Shown: piece after piece, positions 10,686 to 25,367 of the stretch
Position numbering within the stretch: the first letter of the stretch is position 1
Layout: every line of letters starts with the position of its first letter
Notes under the pieces: generated by a model
Seen by the model: the letters and a program-made list of their open reading frames with translations, nothing else
Told to the model about the DNA's origin: nothing
The model's database searches: none
NCBI GenBank assembly: GCA_013396635.1
Contig: WBMW01001268.1
Coordinates: 736,425 to 800,424 of the forward strand
Direction: 5' to 3'
Origin: Penelope pileata
Taxonomy: Eukaryota; Chordata; Aves; Galliformes; Cracidae
Length of the DNA stretch: 64,000 nt
Position numbers and translations under genes: made by a program

Positions 10686-12538
10686 CTGAAACAGAAATAT
10701 ACATATTTGATATATTTTACAGGATCTGTAAACATAAGTGTGAAGAATACGGATACATCTGTAGAAATATATAAACAAATATGAGTCTATCTTTCAACTT
10801 TGTACATTAACAGCCTGCCAACTCAGAATCTCTTTTCTGCTCTGTAGAAAAAACAGACAACTGATACTTAGGTCTCACTGATACTTCTAATCCTAGGTAA
10901 ATGTATTCCTGGTCCTCATCCTATAATCACAAGGAAAAATGAAAGCAACAATGGATATAAACACAGAGCTGCACCAGTACAACTGCACGATAATACCCCA
11001 CCGCCCACTGAATAAACAGAATGCCATTCAAGAGTATGCAGAGTACTTCCATGTCTAAAGATCATCAGCACACCAGTATTTAGCAGGACTCATTCCAAGA
11101 AAGTGGGCCTATGTTTCTACAGAACTTCATAGCCTGGGAGCTGCACTGTAAAGAGATTTGTGGCCTTACAAAACACAATTGCTTTATAAATGCAAGCCAC
11201 ACTATAAATAAGACATTTGCTTATCAATCCAAACAAAGTCAAGTACATTTAAAATCAAAATATGTGAATAAATCATCTTCCTTTCCGTACAGTTTTCATC
11301 ACTTACTCACAAACAAGGAAAATGACAGCAGAAATATAATGTGAACCAGGAGAAAACTGGTCACATTGTAGTTTTGAGACACTGCACTTAGAGCGAACAT
11401 TGTTACTCTTACTGGAAGACAGTGTAGGATAATCCACAAACTGTTGGTCAAGATGCAGCAATCTGCAACGCTCCTATCTACTGATAAACATCTTATGATG
11501 CTGAAATAACTTTATATAAATCAACAGTCAAGCAAGTTCCCTGTAGTAATTTATCACTATTGTATATCACTTATGTATATATAGACACATATATATATAG
11601 AGATAAACATTAAATATATACTGTACTGTTATTAGTTATATGCAATTTAGTAAAATTCAGTAATATCATTCTACCCATGTGGCAATGAGGGAGGAATATC
11701 CTTTTGGAATAATACTGGAATGTTATCAAATATAAGAACTTCTTGTCAGCTACACCAGCTGCCAAAAGCAAAATTTCACAGAGGAGTTATTCCCTACCAC
11801 ATGAAATTCAGAATGGGAAAAATTAATCAGCACCCAAAGCATGTGGTTTTAAATAAACATCTGGCTATTAACAATTAATAATTAAAATTATTAATAACTA
11901 AAAAAAGCACCAAAGAGCCACCTTCTTTGGGAGAAAAGACTCAGAGCTAAGCTGCTGGCATCCTGTACAATATGGTTGTTCCTGCATCAGTGGCTCAAAT
12001 AGCAGGCCCAACACAGTTGTATACAAGCTACATATATGAAGGACTACTTCCCTTATTACACTCCCCATTTGTCCTTCATCTCCGGGGCTGTGAGGTATTC
12101 CAGTAGCGGAACAGGACAGCAGAGACCAGAGCCCAGGCCTGAGCCTCTGGCAATGCTAACACAGCACTGTAACATGCGGTACATCCTTTCATATGAGGGG
12201 AAGGTTTGCTCACTAGGTTTACTCACCATCACAAGTGCCTGTGCAAGAAACACCACCCCCCTTACTGCCACCCAGAGGGAATATGCCCTTATTTCACGAC
12301 TTGGCAAAACTAATGTGTCATCAGGGGAGCTGTTACCTACCTGGAAAACTCTTTCAGTTACCTGCAGAATATTTCACAGTGTAACATTAAAAGTGGTTGA
12401 ACCAACACAAGCCAAAGTCTCAAGAAGCTTGAATAAGACTTAGTAACAGTATCTTTCTAATGCAACTTCACTTATTCAAAGTACATTCTAAATAGGAAAT
12501 CAGAAGACCAGAAGATGTCAAACGTAGAGAAGGGAGTN

Positions 12539-12669
12539 GAGGAATGCGGAAGTGAGTTATGTCCTCGGCTCCGCTCAGCACTGCCAGGATGTTATCAGTA
12601 TCTCGGAGGTACAAGATAAATTCATACTGGACACTACGAGAAGCGTAACTTCTGTTAGAAACTAGGACA
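12539..12669 (-). mobile_element. Truncated ERVL-type LTR, first 131 bases only
   Basis: Read on the minus strand it begins TGTCCTAGTTTCTAACAGAA, like avian ERVL LTRs that begin TGTCCTGGTTT. It matches the start of the LTR at 58222 closely, with a few mismatches over about 130 bases. The match stops at 12539, next to the ambiguous base at 12538. No internal retroviral sequence is attached. Confidence 0.65.
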
Positions 12670-14531
12670 GGGAGAAATGAGCCAAGGCTTCTGATCACCA
12701 AGGAAAAGCAAAACAACTCTGCTGCAAACCAACATGCTTCATACAGTGAGGTGATGGCGTATTTCTAATCAATAACTACTTGTAATAAATATCTCCTTGC
12801 CTCAGAGAAGTATTTTTACATGAATTAGCACAAAGGCAGCTTTTCTCAAACACATAATGCTCCTCTCTAAATACAACCCATGTCATGCAATGGTTCTTAT
12901 ATAGAGATACTACAAAATCTTTAGAAGTCAGGGAAACGAAGCAAGATTCTGGACTGTGCTAAATAAGATTTCCTCCTTAATGAAATGCCCACCTGCCAGT
13001 GAGTTCTGAGGCAGTCTGGAGTTTTTCAGCAAATGCATTTGCTTTTTTTATGGTTTTATTATCCAGATAACCATAAACAGTGTATAACTGTCATCTAAAA
13101 ATTCTGTATTACTTGCCTACACGTATTTTTCTTTATTTACTCACTGTATTGTGTGATTTTAAACACAGATCTATTTTTCTTACCTACTGCTTCGGTAATC
13201 TGGTTGCTCAGGATAAGGCTGTTTGCATTCCCATAGATTCCAAGCTTACGCCTGGGAATCTTCATCACTTAACCAAGGGGCAGGGGTATTCCCTCGTCTG
13301 TACAAGCTGACATAGGGGATAAGCCATTCTCACAGTTTGAGAGAGCCTGCACTGCCCACACCCTCCAATATGATGGGTACAGGCAGGAGGGCACTGCTCT
13401 ACTTCAGCAGAGATTTTCTCACGTACGGGAGATGTAGCGATCTGGTAGCTCGAGTGGGAGCTACATCTCCTCGGTTTCCACTGAAAAGAGACAGAACAGA
13501 TGGGAAGAGGAGAAGAAATGAAGAGCAGTATATCTAACAGGGCTAACCTTTGCCAAGAAAAAAGGAGAACATACACCAATCATCTTTAAATCAGCTTGAA
13601 ATACAGAAATATTTATCCTGCTGGTACTGTTGCAAACCCACGACTCCTGCACCTCAACTTATCACGCACAGATTTCTCAAGGGGAAAGGGAGGGCACAAG
13701 AAAGCCAAGTCTATATTGGAATTGTGATCGTTCTGCAGCTTGTTCCCTCTCCCCAAACATGAGATGAGTGGGGAAAGAAGGGAAGCTTCTTCAACCACGA
13801 ATTTGAGGTGGTGACACCACCAACTTTTACTCTGAGTGAGGAAAATATGAAAAAATCCTTGATCATGCCACAACAGAAAGGATGACTCACCTTTATAAAG
13901 CTCTGGCTGAGCTGTCTGTGGCTAAGGAGCTAACACAAAGCATGCAAATAGCATTCCCCAGAACAGTACATAGAAGCAGCCGCAGAGCTTAAGCTGTCTG
14001 CATGGCTCTGGAGTGAAGATCTGATCTGCGAAGCCAGGGGAAACCCAGGCATGCCAGTGACACCTGCTGTGCTTAGGCTGTTGCTGGATTACCTCTGGGT
14101 TCCATCAGAGCATTGTTCCCACATGCCCTGTCCATACAGTGTGAGGCAGTCTGCCAATGAAGATAAATTTCAAAATCTCCTAAGCCTGACGGAACATCCC
14201 AACAACCACGTGGATCTGCAGTTTTATAACCTGCCTCGACACATGATTTCTTCACCTTATCAGCTCTTGATTTACTCACACAGGCAACAAACATGCCGAC
14301 CCTTAATACCTGCTAAGCATTCAAGCCTGTTACACCTCTTTAACGTCTCCTCAGAGGAAGAAGGGAGCTGTAGCTATTTGAGAACACGCACACAACCAGC
14401 TCCCCTCTGCCTTTGCAAGGAAGGGAGTCAGGCAAATGACATACACAACTTTTCCTTGTGAAAGCTTTTGGGGAAGATTTTCTGCTCATCTATATCAGTT
14501 CACATTCTACTGGATTTCGTGCAATATTGAG

Positions 14532-14617
14532 TTCAAGAAACATCTGGAAAACAGGAGCTGGACTTGATGATCTTTGTGGGGCCCTTCCAACTCATGGTAC
14601 GATTGTGATTCTGTACT
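14532..14617 (+). mobile_element. CR1 LINE 3'-end fragment
   Basis: Contains TTCAAGAAACATCTGGAAAA, GGACTTGATGATCTTTGTGG, CCCTTCCAACTC and a degenerate terminal GATTGTGATTCTG, the usual order at a CR1 3' end. Only the last 90 or so bases remain. Confidence 0.7.
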
Positions 14618-17600
14618 GCCTGCACCTTGCTCCTCCTCTGTCCTAGGCGCAGCAGGATACATTACATATACAGGCTGTGATACCTACTCCTGGCTTTTGG
14701 GGGATGCCCACCATTGGATTCACTCATGGCAGAGGGATAGGAGAGTAAGGATGGGGGGAAGGCAGAATTAAATACTTCCACTATTACTGTCTCTATAATC
14801 ATACTCACAAGCCAGCTCAAATATTTCAATTTAGTGCCATTTGTTTAAGCACTGCAAGCAGCTTTAGTCAACCCTGCACTTAGCATATTTCTACTGACGT
14901 GCAATTCCCTTTTTACACGGCAGAGCCTCACGTTCCTGGTGGCCTGGTGTTACATTCAAGCACGTGTATCTGTGCCTCAGTTACGGAACACCAACTCTCA
15001 CTGTGTGCAGAAATGAGCTTCTCTGGATAAATCTGAAGCAAATGCATGCATCATTATTGGGTGTCAGCTGTAAAATGCCAACAGTCTGCGCACCAAGAGC
15101 TGAAGTTGCAACAGTTACAGTACTATAACTGGCATTAATTTATAAGTCTGTACTGACATAATCCATTAGAAGATCTGAGTGAAATACAGGCAAATCACCA
15201 CTTCTGCCAACCCCCCACAACGCAGAGGTCCTGTGTGAGCCGAACTGCTCTGAATGGGATAAGTATGCCTTAGAATCAGCCTTGCTTTCAAAACATTTAT
15301 GCCTTTAGCCCACATTGTTCTTCAAAATAAACATACTGAGAAGATTTTTACAGAAAAAAAATCTTGGTGTCAGCATCCGAAATGAATGGGAGAAACTCTA
15401 CTCATCCTGTCTTTTCCATTGATGCCAAGAGGGTCAGCCCTTTGTCCCACTTCACACATTAGCTCAGGCACTGAAGTAGTCAAGAGTCTCAGAAATGGCT
15501 CAGAAATGACCGTGGCTCACTACAGCCAAACAGGCACGTTGGTAGTCCTGGGGAATGCCATAACACACTAATCTGATCTGTTTGCATAACCTATGTATTT
15601 TCAGTATTCTGACAGCAAGTGTGCAATTTAGAAAAAAGTGGGGTCACTTCTGCTCATAGAATAGCACTGACTTGTTTTATTTATGCATTCCATTGTTAAC
15701 AGTTGAAACAAAGCCTGAAGATTATAAAATCATGCTGAAACTAGAGTACTTATACATAAAATGTGTCATATAAAAGTCTTTCTTTTCAACACTACTTGCT
15801 AAACAAGGCACAGTAGATTTTAAGTCATTAGAAAAATGTGTGCCACAGTACACTAAAACTAGACTTTTACAGAAAGTCTAAATTCATGAAAAACAGCACA
15901 TACAACTCAAATCTAAAAACAACCCTAACTCCATAAGCTAACATGCCGCTAGCTCTGAAGTGTCAGTGGACAAAAACAGTATACTCAGCATGTCCTTTTA
16001 CACATGAAAGCTGCTCACTTAAAAATCTTACAATGTCAAGCAAACAAACAAAAAACACCACAAACCTCCCCCCCCCACCACCACATTCATCGATAATCCT
16101 GAGTGCCATCTGGAAAAAATAAGACCTACTGAGCTTTAAGCTTCCACTCCCATTAGACAGCTGTTTCTAGTTTTCTGTAGCAGGATGGCATGTGGATTTT
16201 CCCTCAAATACTCGGCTCAGATTCTGCTGGATAATAATCCAGGCACCAGTGTTAAAGCAAACAGGGAATGGACAATTCAAAGAAATGCACTCATTTGCTT
16301 GAAAAATTCTGCAGGAAATTCCTCTAGAGATAACTCCTTAGCAAACTGTTTTCACAGATTATACTGCCTCTGAGCAAAGTGCAACAAAGTACATGAAATA
16401 CCGCTCAACTTTTTTGAGAGACATTTGTGCATAATCAGTGTAATGCCGTGTGAAGCCAAAGACCAAACGTTCTATTTCCAGGCAAAGTACCATATGGCAG
16501 GAGGCACAATAAGAATCCTCCTCCACAGCCCTCACCTTAGAAGCAGTAGAAATTATGAGCAAATTTTATCTCTGTGGTATAGTAATTCAATTTGCAGTGC
16601 TCATCTAAAAGAGGGCTGCCAAATGCGATTATGTGTGCAATGCTAAGTGGCAGCTTATGAAGCAAATAACTGACTCAACTCTAAACTATTAAATCCATTT
16701 AATATATGTATTGCAAAAGGATGGTGCATTAATGAAATATCCTTCAAAGCTCTCCTTCCATCAGTACGAAACTATGAAAATTTCTACACAAGACTGGATT
16801 AGCTACAATCAAAAGTAACATTAATACCTTATTAAAGCTGAACTTATACTTACTTTCTCTTTTATAAAAAAAAAAATAAAAGCATTTGCATTCATTAAGG
16901 CAATGTCAAAGGATCAAATAAAAACACATTAACAATTATCTGTCAACCAAAAGAAAACTACAGAGGAATCAGTGATGACACACGGGAGTCGGGGATGACA
17001 CATGGATGCACAAGTACTGGAACACGGGGATGCATCAGCGCATCAGAATGCATCAATTCATGCACGCTGGGCCTTGTGTTACTCCTCCTAATGTCCTCGA
17101 GGTGATTGCAAAAGCACCCCAAGGTTTGGGATCATCTATTTTTTTTTTTTCCCCTTGGCTTCCAGCCAATATGTTCTCAAGAAGCTACTCCTAAAGAGCT
17201 AAAGATCATTTGCTTCATAATTAGTTTTCCTTTCTTTCTGGGAGTAGCTATTTATCTCACGTAATTTTCTCCTATAGGTAGCTTTTCCCTGTTCATATAG
17301 CTGTATCTCATTCTTATTGCGAAGTAGCAGTTCCATAGAAGACAGCTGGAACCTTCCTGCAACACATCTGCCATGATCCATGATTTCCGTGCAGCTATCA
17401 AATTGTGAAGTCTACTCAAATTAACTACGAATGAGAAAACAGATTTCCACATCAGTACAGAACAGAGGTGAAATTACCTACACCCAGTTTCAGTGTAGTT
17501 TCAGAACACCATACATAACAGATTTGAATACAGTGTAGTGTAACGCCTTACTTGTGCCTCAGTTGACAGCTCTCTTGTGCTTATGTGAAATAAGCTGTTG

Positions 17601-18304
17601 GTCTCAGTAACTAATGACAGAATTTCTGAACTCGGTTAATGTCAAACATGATTACAGTAGTGGTTTTCTACAAAACACATGTATTCTTCAAAAACTCTCC
17701 CAAGGATATCAACCACCTATATCATTTGCCTCTTTCCCATCCCTTTTATTGTACACCTCAAACCAGGACACTAAGGCCTTTTCAAGCTTTTTTCTTCTTT
17801 TATACTTACTGTCTCATACTGCCTCAGCTATGTCAATAACACACTGAGCCAAAGATGCCAAAGCAGTTCTAACAGCAGCAGGGTCCAGCATTGGCGCTGT
17901 TTCACTGGCCATTGGTTCCCAGCTCAGGGGGAATAATTTGGTTAATCCTCCATTCAGGACTGAATAATCACTGTGGAATAATGTAAAAAGGTTTAAACGG
18001 TACTATCTCATGCTTGTTTGTTCTGTTAACTAACTACAGATATCAGCCACTACGAAAAACTGGTGCTTTCTACTTAGTATTTTCCTCTGGTTTCTCATTT
18101 TGAGCTTCATACATTTCACTTCCCGTGCACTTTTTCCCCCATTTTTTGTTTCTTAAAGTTGATGGGTTCTGTGGCCAACAGATTCCTGTTGCACCTGAGG
18201 GTAGAAGCCATCTGGCTATGCAGAGTTTTGGGCTCCACTTACATGCGTCCTTTTTAACTCCAGGTAAAAAGTGACTTCCCTGGCAAGATCATTCTCATAA
18301 TTGG

Positions 18305-18333
18305 AAAAAAAGAAAAAAAGAAAGAAAGAAAAA
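18305..18333 (+). repeat. A-rich GAAA simple repeat
   Basis: An imperfect GAAA/A-rich run of about 30 bases within intron 2. It has the look of an ordinary microsatellite. Confidence 0.8.
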
Positions 18334-21300
18334 GCTTTGGAAAAGGGACCATGATTGAATTAACTATCCTGTGATTCACATATGAAAGGGGAGCTCTAAA
18401 AAGTGTGGCAATTTTTCATCCCAAAAGGAAAAGAATCATCACTATGTTTTTCACAGGCAAACTTTCAGCTGGAAACAGACTAAAGTTCAAACATCACTTG
18501 CATTCTATGAGTTGTCTGTAGCAGCACCTCAAGGTCCCCTGTTTTTTGGTTTATTTTGCTCTCGGTCAGATTTTAAAATCTCTTCGAGAAGTGAAGGATG
18601 GAAAACATTTATTCTTGTTATGGAAAGTGTGTTATTGTCCAGCCATTCACCTGTGCTCACCTCTGGGCAACAAAGCCAGAAGTCTGCCGCCAAGGAGTGG
18701 CTGTGAGGTCTGCAACGTCAGTGACATCTACTAGGGGACCTCACTAAAAATCTATCAGCAAGCTGAATAAACAAGGAAAATGATAGCCTGGCTTCAATAC
18801 TACAGGGCTTTGAAGTCAACCAGGCAAGCTGTGGCACTTTGGAAAGATTACAAAAGGTTTAACAATTTTAAGACACTGCACTAATAACTCTTGTTGAAAT
18901 TACACTCCATTAGGCACAAAAGAATAAAGATTTTACTGAAGGTGGGCAATAAGTTCCTGGTTTTGCTACTGAATATACACTGGAGCTGCTTTAACGTATA
19001 CAGTTGCACTATGCCTAACGAGCAGCTCGGTAGTCAGAAGAGACCACTACCTCTCGCCTTGTACACAAAACAACTCTTTCAGCAGGCATGCAAGGAACAA
19101 CCACCAAATAAGCAGTCTTTGACAGATTTCCCTACATGGCAGGATTTCATAGCTGGAAGAATCTCGCTTCTGTGCTGCTTGAATGTGCAAGTAAGGTGGA
19201 CCAGTTAAGTGAATCTGGACCAAGGTTGAAGTCTCCTTTCTCTTTTAACATCTGAAGAGTTCTGTTTGGCAGATGTCATCCATTTTAACTGTGGGATGTA
19301 CCATTATTCCATCAATATCGTGTAACAAAGGGACCAAAACTGCCCTTCAAAGTCAGAAAAGCTTGCTAACAGTGATAGATCTAATATGAAAGATTATCAC
19401 ATTTATCAATGGATATAGACGGAGTACAAGAAAACTACAGTTTTCCTTAGAAAATACCACTGATACTGAACATTTCTGCTTGCAAATCCATCATAAACGT
19501 ATTTCTCTATACAACCAAGTTCTTTCCTTCCTTCCTCCTGTCTTCTTCAGCAAATAAAATAGTGTGCTACTAGCTCCTTATACTTGCTGGAGAGTGACAT
19601 CAAGTAACACTATATAGTATGCTATACATCTATGATATGAGGCTATTTCTTGCCCGGTACATCAGCAGAAGTGACAACCACATCCAAACTGCAAAACGAC
19701 TGGCAAAATTTAACTTGATCATGTCAGACCACAGATGAAGTTTGACCTGCTGATAGCTAAAAAAGCCACAGGTTACTTGACAAATGAACAGATTGCACAT
19801 AGAAAACACTGAGAAGGAAGAAAATAAGCAACCCCAAGAGGTCCTTCTGCCAAAGCTGCCTTTCAGAAGAGAAGTGCACTTTAAATTAAACTGTGCTATT
19901 GTGCTTTCAGCACAGTTAATGCATAATAACAGGCTTTTGAATCCCTTCTACTTCAGCAAAAGCTGCAGTACAGCTTATTCAAAAGCAGCTGTATTGGCAC
20001 ACAGCATTCGTTTTCTCAAATGCATGGAAAAGGAAATGAAATACAATATTTAATATACATATATTTTTACTCTTTTTCTGATACCCAATCCAACCAGGAA
20101 TATCAATCATCCAGGAAAAACATGCTGCTCTCCAAGTCAAAATGGCACAAAAGCTATAGATGATAGCTTCTATCACATGAAGATTGAGTTCAATAAACAG
20201 TCGTTTCTAGAAACAAACAGACATGGATAATGTTCAAACATTTTTCATCGAGAAGAAGTATTCTTTTCTGGATATGGAAGGAAAACGCTGGAAGGCAGCA
20301 GTAAAAAGGTCCTACTCAAACATCCAGTCCACTCCCTGCAAACGCAGGATTGTTTCCAACTATGCATTTTTATGTGCTTTGTCCAAAAAGCTTCCTCAAC
20401 TGAGAAGGAACAAGTACAATACAAAGACACACTAGTAGGTCAGCAGAAAATCCTCTTAGGTGATCTTTCTTGGGCTGGAATTCCCAGAAATGTTTCAATG
20501 TTCAGCAGAGACAAGCCAAGACCTTCAAGCAGCTGTTGATGCTCCAAGCTAAGATCAGCTGATAAATTATTTGAATTTTGCTCTTATTTTGGAAGGAAGG
20601 AAGGAAGAATTTTGCAAAATTGTTTCAAGTTGCACATATTAGCTCTCAAAAAAAAAAAAAAAAAAACACAAGAAAATGAGGAAAACAATATTAGAAAACC
20701 CAGAAAATCTATACAGAAGTCAGATTTTGGAGTTGAGTATTTAGGATTTTTTTTCCATGTACTCTTTGGTGTTTTGAAAATCTCATTTTCATATGAACAA
20801 ACAGAAGCACAACAGTTTTTCCCTGTGAGCCATGCTTATGTGGTATAGCCAGTTCTCATTACTTTGTTGTAAACCATATGATATTTGCTTTTTTACTTTT
20901 CCTGAAGCCAAGGCCCTGGAATCATGCAGTTATGTAAGAAACTCAGCTTTCATTTAAAACAAAAAATCTGCCTTTGTGTTTGTGGAAAAGGGCCCAAGTC
21001 CAAAAATCTAAAAAAATCAATGCCAGAAGACAAATAAAAGTGCCACAGCCAGTTTGTTTCCCTTTAAGCAAACATCAAAAATTTGCAGTTTATCTTTCTA
21101 AACACACAAGATTAGTAGCATTACTCCTCTGCTCATATCCTTTAGCTCAGAGTCACAGTTATGTGCATATCAGAATGTGGTTTACATCATCAAAAGCCTG
21201 ATGATGTAAAATGATGCCAACAGGTTTCTTTTACCATAGGCTAAAAACCACTCACCTTTTCCATATAAGTCATCCTATCTAAGGCAACTACGGATTAACC

Positions 21301-22208
21301 GTGCAGCTCCTACACCATGATTCATCTGTTAGACCAATCATTTTTCAAACGGCAGATTTGCACAGTTGGGTGCTATTTTTTCCCAGATAACATTCCTGGG
21401 GCACTTCCTGCTTGCTCCAGAAATTCAATCAGGAGCTACAAGCGCTACTGGAGGACTTCAGGAATGGTCTCTTCAGTTCCCACTTCTTTCACATAGTTCA
21501 GCTACTTCTCTTTTAACAAGCTGCTTTTTGATATGAAATCTGATAAGTTAAAAAAAGCTGCTTAAAAGATTTGGAGACACCCACATATTCAGCAGCAGTA
21601 AGATTTGAGAGAGGGGAAGTGATTTTTCTAAATGCATAGGTATAATTCCAGAATAAAAACCACCTTAGTCCAGAACAGAGGCATACAGGACAGTGAGCAG
21701 ATGGAAGGTAAAACAAGAAAAAGTACAATAATTCCACAATCCCAGTTTAAAGTCCTTCTCACACACTGAAATCCTATTCCATGACCATTTAGTATCTGTA
21801 AATGAATGTCACAATGATGTTCATACCTACTCAGATAAGGAAGAAAGACAATCTTTACGTTGAGCAATGCATATACTAAACTCAGTACAACGACAAAGGT
21901 CCCAACAGTAAATAAAATTAGGAAAAGAAAAAAAAAAAAAACACAAACATAAATCGATTTAGAGATGTCATAGCCCAATTGTGTGAGACTACCACTGGGG
22001 TTATTTAAGAATTCAGAACTTAAGCATGAATGAATGAATAGTTTAATCTAGCTGAGTCAGCTACCAATAAATAATAAGAGCTACTGTAGCACAGGCTTCA
22101 GCACATAGGATATAAACCCAACTGGAAGCCTGTATGCCCAGGTTATAGCCACAGCTTCTGCTTCACTTCTGCTGGTATCACAGCTGGGCCACTTAAAGCT
22201 CACACAGG

Positions 22209-22529
22209 AATTTCAGCACTTAAAGAGAGTTTATAAAAAAGATGGAGACAGACTTTTTACATGACCTGATAGTGATAGGACAAGGGGGAATGGTTTTAAA
22301 CTAAAAGAAGGGAGATTTAGGTTAGAAGTTAGGAAGAAATTCTTTACTCAGAGGGTGGTGAGGTGCTGGAACACACTGCCCAGAGAGCTGTGGAGGCGTT
22401 CAAGGCCAGGCTGGATGCGGCCCTGCGCAGCCTGAGCTGGTGGGTGGCAGCCCTGCCCATGGCAGGGGGCTGGATCTGAATGGTCACTAAGGTCTCCTCC
22501 AGCCCAAGGCATTCTATGCTTCTGTGATT
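22209..22529 (+). mobile_element. CR1 LINE 3' UTR fragment
   Basis: Shows GATGGAGACAGACTTTTTAC, TAGTGATAGGACAAGGGGGA, AGGAAGAAATTCTTTACTCA, GAGGTGCTGGAACACACTGC and the terminal CATTCTATGCTTCTGTGATT. This is the conserved end of CR1 with no coding part left, inserted antisense to SLC24A4. Confidence 0.92.
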
Positions 22530-24113
22530 TCTCCATTACTGCAGGAATACTCTAGCTACAAGTTTGGAGTGTTGCTTTCTACAAACAAGCATCACCCTGT
22601 CACAATCCCACATACATATCCACTGTCTGAAACAGTGAACAGAGTGAACAACACTTCTCAAGCCAGAGCAGCCATAGAAAGTGCAAACAATTTAAAGAAT
22701 CCTAGCAAGTTTTAATTTATTTGGAGACTTGATTGGCTGATTGGTAAACTGATGAAAGCAGTACATAGAACTCTCTCCAGCATACTTGAAGCTGCTTTAC
22801 TATATATTGCATACATACAGGCTAAGAGGTAACTAAATCCCAAATCAGCACATCCAAAACGTATTTTCCCTCAACACACATTTGCACACAGGCACCAAAC
22901 TGCATTGTCTGGCTTTGAGAGGCAAGAAAGGTACATTTACATGGAGACTGAGAAAGAAAAGACCCATAGGAAACAATCATTGTCTATAAATATCACTGCG
23001 GTAACTACATAAACAACAACAGGGAAAAAATGCCTGACAGCTAAGGAAGGGAAAAAAAATAGTTAAACGTATGCCTTAAATTCTTAACAAGAGCAGAAAC
23101 AGGAAAATGAAACACTCATCAAATCATAACAAACAACAGGAAGTATTCAAGGCAGACGTATTATAAAGCATTTTCCGGGACCATACACAGATAATTTAAA
23201 AATCCCTTGGAGTACCGGCTAAAATATTCTCAAAAAGAATCACACCCAAATGGCGTCCTGCAAAATACATGTCATCAGAAATAGTTCATTCAATGGCTCT
23301 TTATTAGCTTGGTAGAAAATGAGGTTAGACTCCAGTGCTACCCTCATCTTCCTTTACAGTGCCACTCAGTGCAATACAATCACGTGAGATACAAACAGCT
23401 GCAAAACACAGAATGCTTTAACACCTGCCCATACAGGAATAGTACTGCATTACTCTTCTTCCTTAAAATAAGGTCATATCATCTTCGTCACATCGCATCA
23501 GGTGGTTCAGAAACTGTTTTTGCTCTCCTACCACTCGTTTAGATGAATTGAAGAGAAATAATTTTGAATTGAATACATCTTCCTAACTTATACTAGAAAT
23601 ACATAGACTATATATACATTCTCTGTATGTGTATGTATTCATGTTTTCCTCAAATTGTTAGGCAAAAAAAAACACCCAATAACTGCTAAGTAGAATTAAG
23701 GTGACTGTTGGTTTTCCTGCTCGTGTGCCAGAAAACAGCGCCAGAATCTTAGTAAGAAACCTGATAGAAAAGCACTGCAGGAGCAGAAATGTGAAAGACC
23801 AGCACAGTCACAAAAACAAGCGATGCAGACTAGCAAAGTGAGTACTCAAAGACAGAAGAGCCTCACCACAAACACCATTTGTCTTCAGCTGATGGAAGGA
23901 AAGCAGAGCAGGCATCACGGCTTCACAAGGGTGATCTGATCTACCATACCTCACCTGCCCAGACAGCCAGACCTAGCATTTCAGAAGTTATTTATACGCC
24001 CATTTTAGATTACTAAATCTACATTTAACTTACAGTGCTTCTGTGTCACATAACACCAGCCTGTCTCACAGCTGGAAGGAGGACTAAACCTAAGAAAAGT
24101 CTCCATACTGTTT

Positions 24114-24250
24114 GTGTATGACCAGTGTTCAAGAGGCACTTGGATAATGCCCTTACTAATATGCTTTAACTTTTGGTTAGCCCTGAAAAGGCCAGGCAGT
24201 TGGACCAGATGGTCTCTGAAGGTCCTTCCAACTCTTCTACGCTACTCCTA
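24114..24250 (+). mobile_element. CR1 LINE 3'-end fragment, diverged subfamily
   Basis: GTTCAAGAGGCACTTGGATA, then TAATATGCTTTAACTTTTGG, CAGGCAGTTGGACCAGATGG and GGTCCTTCCAACTCTTCTAC follow the 3'-end order of a CR1 subfamily different from the younger copies in this window. Confidence 0.75.
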
Positions 24251-25367
24251 CCTTCCTTCAACAGCCTGGATGAACGTAGCTGACAAATGTAGCAACGAGA
24301 CTGACCCGAGTATTTTCATTTATTTGGACTGAGGAGTTTGCATACAAGTTGCAAACACTGAGGGACATTACCATTGGAATTTTCAGTTTTGCTTTCCATT
24401 TTCTTTCTCTTTTGTTCTGTGCAAATCCTGCTTCTGTTACCTTGTAATCATCAAATACCACACATAAAATATAGCTGGCTTGTGAAACACTAAGACCTGG
24501 TAAAATTTTCTTGCTTAATAATGGATTATGCCTTTTACAGTCCTTAACTTGAGCATGGTAGTGCTGTGATTCAAGCTGGCTACCTGTCAGAAAGCACCAT
24601 GTTACAGCATATATGAGCACATCTCCTCGGCCATTAACGCAGTCACTGTGTAGTCATTCAATCATTGTGTAAAGCTCTTGAGTTGTTTTCCAGTGCAGTT
24701 GCTCGCATCTAAGTTCAGCTAATCCAAGACAGATTGTTCAAGTTAATTCTGCAGTGAAGAAACAAGTTGAATGATTTTTCCAACTGCATGGTGTAGTTAA
24801 CGCCAAAACAGAGAATTATACGTACCAGTTTGAGTTCCAGCAGTTGTTTCATCTGCTAGACCAACCCTTTTCCTATTCTCACTGTGAAAGCATACATTTT
24901 GGTTTAATACAAGAGTGGGCAGATGACCAAGTAACAGCTTGTTTCTTTCAGTTCATGGTTTTTTTTTTTTCCCTAAATTTAACAGTTGGGAGATTTGGAA
25001 ACGCGTCTGCAGATGAATCAACAGCTTAAATGGTTCAGTGAGCAAAATGATTGTATGGATTTTTCTTTTTTCTTTTTTTTTTTTTTTTTTGGTCAACGTG
25101 GGGATATTAAGATATTTGAACTTGGCAGTCACAACAAATTCCAGTAAAACTCACTTCAGTACAAATCTCTCTTTTCCTCAACTCTCATTCTAAACCATAT
25201 TTTTGCTGAAAGGCTAATATTGAAAACAAAACAAGTAGCATAACTCCACAAAGGTTAACAAAGTTTTACTGATTTACATTAGCTTAATACTCTGGCCCAC
25301 AAATTTTTCTTCAATTAGAAAGGTTCAGAGGCATTAACAGTGCAAACGCTTAAGTGCACAATGTTAG

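Noticed and set aside
12036..12443. 135-codon plus-strand open frame
   Set aside because: No recognisable domain; it lies in unique intronic sequence and appears random.
14051..14461. 136-codon plus-strand open frame
   Set aside because: No similarity to a known family and no supporting splice sites; considered a chance frame.
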